From assembly GCA_023404095.1 (NCBI GenBank), contig JAEYDD010000056.1, forward strand, positions 1 to 64,000: DNA of 64,000 nucleotides. The letters run 5' to 3'. Both the position numbers and the translations under genes were made by a program. Positions 61,429-64,000 of this stretch are shown one piece after another (position 1 is the first letter of the stretch; each line of letters opens with the position of its first letter). Source of the stretch: Pseudomonadota bacterium. GTDB taxonomy: Bacteria; Pseudomonadota; Alphaproteobacteria; Rhizobiales; Rhizobiaceae. The notes beneath the pieces are model-generated. The model saw only the letters and a program-made list of their open reading frames with translations, was not told the origin of the DNA and did not search any database.

Positions 61429-62535
61429 CTAACCCCGTATGGCGTTCACAAGCGCTGCAGCGGCGGCAATGGCCTCCTGCTGCCACGGTCGCAAATCCTG
61501 GCCGTGATAGTTCTGGAACACCGGCAGGAAAGGATCGTCGATCGGCGTCTTGATCCCGGAGAGCTGTTCCATCACCGCAAGCCCGCAATAGGGGACGTAA
61601 GCCGCCGAATAACCGCCTTCATGCGACATCACCAGGCGTCCGCCGCAAAGCGCGTCGGCCGTCTCCATCAGGAGGCGCGTCATCGTGCGGTAGGTGTCGC
61701 TGTGCAGCATCATGCGACCGAGCGGATCGGCGCCGGACCCGTCAAAGCCCGACGGGACGACGATGAGATCGGGCTTGTAGGCCCGAAGCGCCGGGAGCAC
61801 GACCTGCTCGAAGGCGGCGATATAGGCGCCATGACCGCTGCCGGCGGGAAGCGGAATGTTGAGATTGTAACCGAAGCCTGCCTCCGCACCGCGCTCCTCG
61901 CGGTCTCCGCTATCGTGCGGGTACAATCTCTCCTGATGCAGCGAGATCGTCAGCACGCCGGGATCCGTCCAGAATGCGGCCTGCGTACCGTTGCCGTGAT
62001 GCACATCCCAGTCGACGGTCGCGACGCGTTCGAAGCCGTGTTTCCGGCGGTTTTTCAGGATTGCTACGGGAACGTTGCCGAAGAGGCAGAAGCCCATGCC
62101 CTTGTCGCTCTCCGCATGATGCCCGGGCGGGCGCACGAGCGCATAGCCGTTGGAAAGCTCGCCGGAGAGCACCTTGTCCATCAGCGCATAGGTTCCGCCG
62201 GCGGCGAGGCATGCGATCTCGTAGCTGCCGCGCCCGAAAGGCGTGAGATAGCTGGCATCGCCGCCGCGGTCGTCGCTTTCCGCCTTGATGCGGCGTATGT
62301 AATCCCGCGTGTGGAAGAGGGCGAGATCATCCTCCGTCACCGGCTCCGACTTGACGCTGACAAGCTGTTCGCTCAGGCCGGACACTTCCATGAGGTTGCG
62401 AAAGCGCCGCTTTGTGGCGGCATTTTCCGCGTGCTCGCCAGGCTCGACCGTCAAGCCTGCCGGAAAGAACTGTGCGGCATTGCCGGTGTCGTGCCAGAGA
62501 TAGAGTTCATGGAAATTCCAGCCCGTCTTCGTCAT
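61429..62535 (-). CDS. Histone-deacetylase-like amidohydrolase (acetylpolyamine-type)
   Basis: A 368-residue class II HDAC-fold protein. RPPGHHAESDKGMGFC holds the catalytic histidine pair; VDWDVHHGNGTQ has the zinc Asp and His; PSGFDGSGADPLG has the second zinc Asp. Bacterial members remove acetyl groups from acetylpolyamines or similar amides. ATG 62535 has GGGAGAGACG upstream; the longer upstream frame is rejected. The aldehyde dehydrogenase gene 17 bases away on the same strand fits polyamine catabolism. Confidence 0.83.
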   Translation of the reverse strand: MTKTGWNFHELYLWHDTGNAAQFFPAGLTVEPGEHAENAATKRRFRNLMEVSGLSEQLVSVKSEPVTEDDLALFHTRDYIRRIKAESDDRGGDASYLTPFGRGSYEIACLAAGGTYALMDKVLSGELSNGYALVRPPGHHAESDKGMGFCLFGNVPVAILKNRRKHGFERVATVDWDVHHGNGTQAAFWTDPGVLTISLHQERLYPHDSGDREERGAEAGFGYNLNIPLPAGSGHGAYIAAFEQVVLPALRAYKPDLIVVPSGFDGSGADPLGRMMLHSDTYRTMTRLLMETADALCGGRLVMSHEGGYSAAYVPYCGLAVMEQLSGIKTPIDDPFLPVFQNYHGQDLRPWQQEAIAAAAALVNAIRG

Positions 62536-62552
62536 CGTCTCTCTCCCTGCCT

Positions 62553-64000
62553 TCAATTGCCTATGGTCACCCACACGCCCTTGCCTTGCGTGTAGGAGAT
62601 GAGCGCGTCCATGCACTTGTCGCGGCCGTTGCCGCTTTCCTTCCAGCCGCCGAAGGGCAACTGCATGTCGCCATTCATGTAGCTGTTGACGTAGACCATG
62701 CCGGCTTCGACATCGCGGGCGAAGCGGTGCGCTTTGCCGAGGTCGGATGTCCAGATGCCTGCGGCAAGCCCGAAAGGGCTATCGTTGGCGACGGAGACGG
62801 CTTCCTCGTAGCCCGAGACGGGGATGATGCTCGCGACCGGCCCGAAGATCTCTTCGCGTGCGATGGTCATGGTATTGTTCACGCCGGCGAAAATCGTCGG
62901 CGCGACATAGGCGCCATGTTCGAGGCCCTCCGGCACGCTGCCGCCCAGAACGCAGTCCGCACCGGACTGCTTGCCGATGGCGATATAGTTCAATACGCGC
63001 TGCTGCTGTTCACGTGTGACGAGCGGCCCCATCGTCGTTTTCTCGTCCAGCGGATCGCCTGGCACGTAACCGGCCTTCGCCTGCGCAATGAGGGAGTCGA
63101 CGAAATCGGGAACGATGGACTTCTCCACGATGATGCGGGAGCCGGCACAGCAGACTTCGCCCTGGTTGCCGAAAATGCCCATCGCCGCCCACCAGGCGGC
63201 TGTTTCGATGTTGTCGGCGTCCGCCAGGACGACATGAGGGGATTTTCCACCGCACTCGGTGGCGACCTTCTTCATGTTCGACTGACCGGAATAGATCAGC
63301 ATCAGCTTGCCGACTTCGGCGGAACCGGTAAAGGCGATCTTGTCGACATCCTCGTGCAGCGCCAGCGCCTTGCCGGCCTCCGCCCCATAGCCGTTGACGA
63401 CATTGAGCACGCCGGCGGGGCCGCCTGCCTCCATGAAAAGCTGTGCAAGCAGGAGCGCGGATAGGGGCGACTGCTCGGCGGGTTTCAACACCACCGAATT
63501 TCCAGCCGACAAGGCCGGAGCGATCTTCCAGGCTGTCATGAGCAACGGGTAGTTCCACGGAACGATGCAGCCGACGACGCCCAGCGGTTGGCGAATGACG
63601 TAGGACAGCACGTCGCTCGACGTGGAACCAACGGAGCCTTCGATCTTGTCGATGCATTCCGCGGTGAAGCGGAAGCAGTTGACGGCGAGCGGTATGTCGA
63701 CCGTCAGCATTTCCTGGATGGGCTTGCCCATGTCGATCGTATCGAGGAGGGCGAACGTGTCGGCGTGCGCTTCGACAAGATCAGTGAAGCGGATCATGAC
63801 GGCCATTCGGGCGCGCGGCGCCATGCGCGACCAGACGCCCGACTTGAAGGCCCTGCGCCCGGCTGCGACCGCAAGATCGATGTCGGCCGCCTCGCCGCGC
63901 GAGACGGCGGCGATCACGCTGCCGTTCGACGGATTGACGGTCTCGAACTTGCTTCCGGACAGAGCCTCGCGGAATGTTCCGTCGATGAAGAGGCGCCCCT
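62553..64000 (-). CDS. Aldehyde dehydrogenase (PuuC-like), 5' end beyond window
   Basis: The frame is open to the right edge, with at least 482 codons visible; the N-terminal GRLFIDGTFREALSGSKFE begins at the edge, so only a short part of the start is missing. VVGCIVPWNYPLLM, the general-base Glu in VATECGGKSPHV and the catalytic Cys in GEVCCAGSRI are present. It most resembles gamma-glutamyl-gamma-aminobutyraldehyde or aminobutyraldehyde dehydrogenases. It precedes the deacetylase-like gene in the same operon and would oxidise the aldehyde formed in polyamine breakdown. Confidence 0.85.
   Translation of the reverse strand, partial: GRLFIDGTFREALSGSKFETVNPSNGSVIAAVSRGEAADIDLAVAAGRRAFKSGVWSRMAPRARMAVMIRFTDLVEAHADTFALLDTIDMGKPIQEMLTVDIPLAVNCFRFTAECIDKIEGSVGSTSSDVLSYVIRQPLGVVGCIVPWNYPLLMTAWKIAPALSAGNSVVLKPAEQSPLSALLLAQLFMEAGGPAGVLNVVNGYGAEAGKALALHEDVDKIAFTGSAEVGKLMLIYSGQSNMKKVATECGGKSPHVVLADADNIETAAWWAAMGIFGNQGEVCCAGSRIIVEKSIVPDFVDSLIAQAKAGYVPGDPLDEKTTMGPLVTREQQQRVLNYIAIGKQSGADCVLGGSVPEGLEHGAYVAPTIFAGVNNTMTIAREEIFGPVASIIPVSGYEEAVSVANDSPFGLAAGIWTSDLGKAHRFARDVEAGMVYVNSYMNGDMQLPFGGWKESGNGRDKCMDALISYTQGKGVWVTIGN

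Noticed and set aside
1..64000. CRISPR arrays, rRNA, tRNA, phage genes and replication origins
   Set aside because: No regularly spaced repeats, no RNA gene signatures, no phage structural or integrase genes outside IS transposases, and no rep/par genes were seen.

Overview
The window is GC-rich DNA from a Gram-negative alphaproteobacterium. The Aap-type and Dpp/Opp-type ABC transporters, tripartite tricarboxylate (TTT) transporters, many LysR/GntR/IclR regulators and decayed IS3/IS110 insertion sequences suggest a rhizobial genome (Rhizobiaceae or a relative), but no phylogenetic marker is present to prove it. I see no rRNA, tRNA, CRISPR array, replication gene or core housekeeping operon. 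The region looks like accessory DNA, possibly on a megaplasmid, devoted to uptake and catabolism of unusual acids and nitrogen compounds.

Layout. (1) 1-8310: the tail of an IS3 transposase, a LysR regulator with two DNA-binding domains, then a divergent operon galB-galC-dehydrogenase-tctA-tctC-tctB-galD. It converts 4-oxalomesaconate-type acids to pyruvate and oxaloacetate with its own TTT importer. (2) 8484-11843: a histidine kinase, a response regulator, a secreted GlcG/HbpS-family protein and a periplasmic ankyrin protein. (3) 11907-30699: a large nitrogen-compound cluster with an Aap-like amino-acid transporter without its ATPase, a complete Dpp-type transporter, five amidohydrolases (two with an altered metal site), a flavin reductase-like protein, a hydantoin-racemase-like protein and a GntR/FCD regulator. 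Four copies of the palindrome ATTGTNNACAAT in its control regions suggest one regulon. (4) 30720-33200: fragments of IS3 and IS110 elements and a broken Na/Pi cotransporter. (5) 33215-42297: two divergent units around an IclR regulator (RraA-like aldolase and 2-hydroxyacid dehydrogenase; a second TTT transporter and an FMN-dependent 2-hydroxyacid oxidase), then a LysR/SnoaL-like/SDR trio. (6) 42667-45955: nested, decayed insertion sequences. (7) 46109-52074: biotin carrier, biotin carboxylase, a biotin-less carrier-like protein, PxpB, PxpC, PxpA and an aminotransferase. (8) 52151-61356: a LysR gene divergent from an SDR, an amino-acid-type ABC transporter, an RraA-like protein and enzymes that together match the L-idonate to 6-phosphogluconate route. 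(9) 61429-64000: a histone-deacetylase-like amidohydrolase and an aldehyde dehydrogenase cut by the window edge, consistent with acetylpolyamine breakdown.

The common plan is a regulator divergent from a compact operon carrying its own high-affinity importer and two to five enzymes, with stop and start codons often overlapping by 1-8 bases. Operons are separated by insertion-sequence debris. The most interesting points are the shared operator of region 3, the possible split urea-carboxylase-like complex in region 7, the kinase/HbpS-like group in region 2 and the amidohydrolases that lack the usual HxH metal motif.
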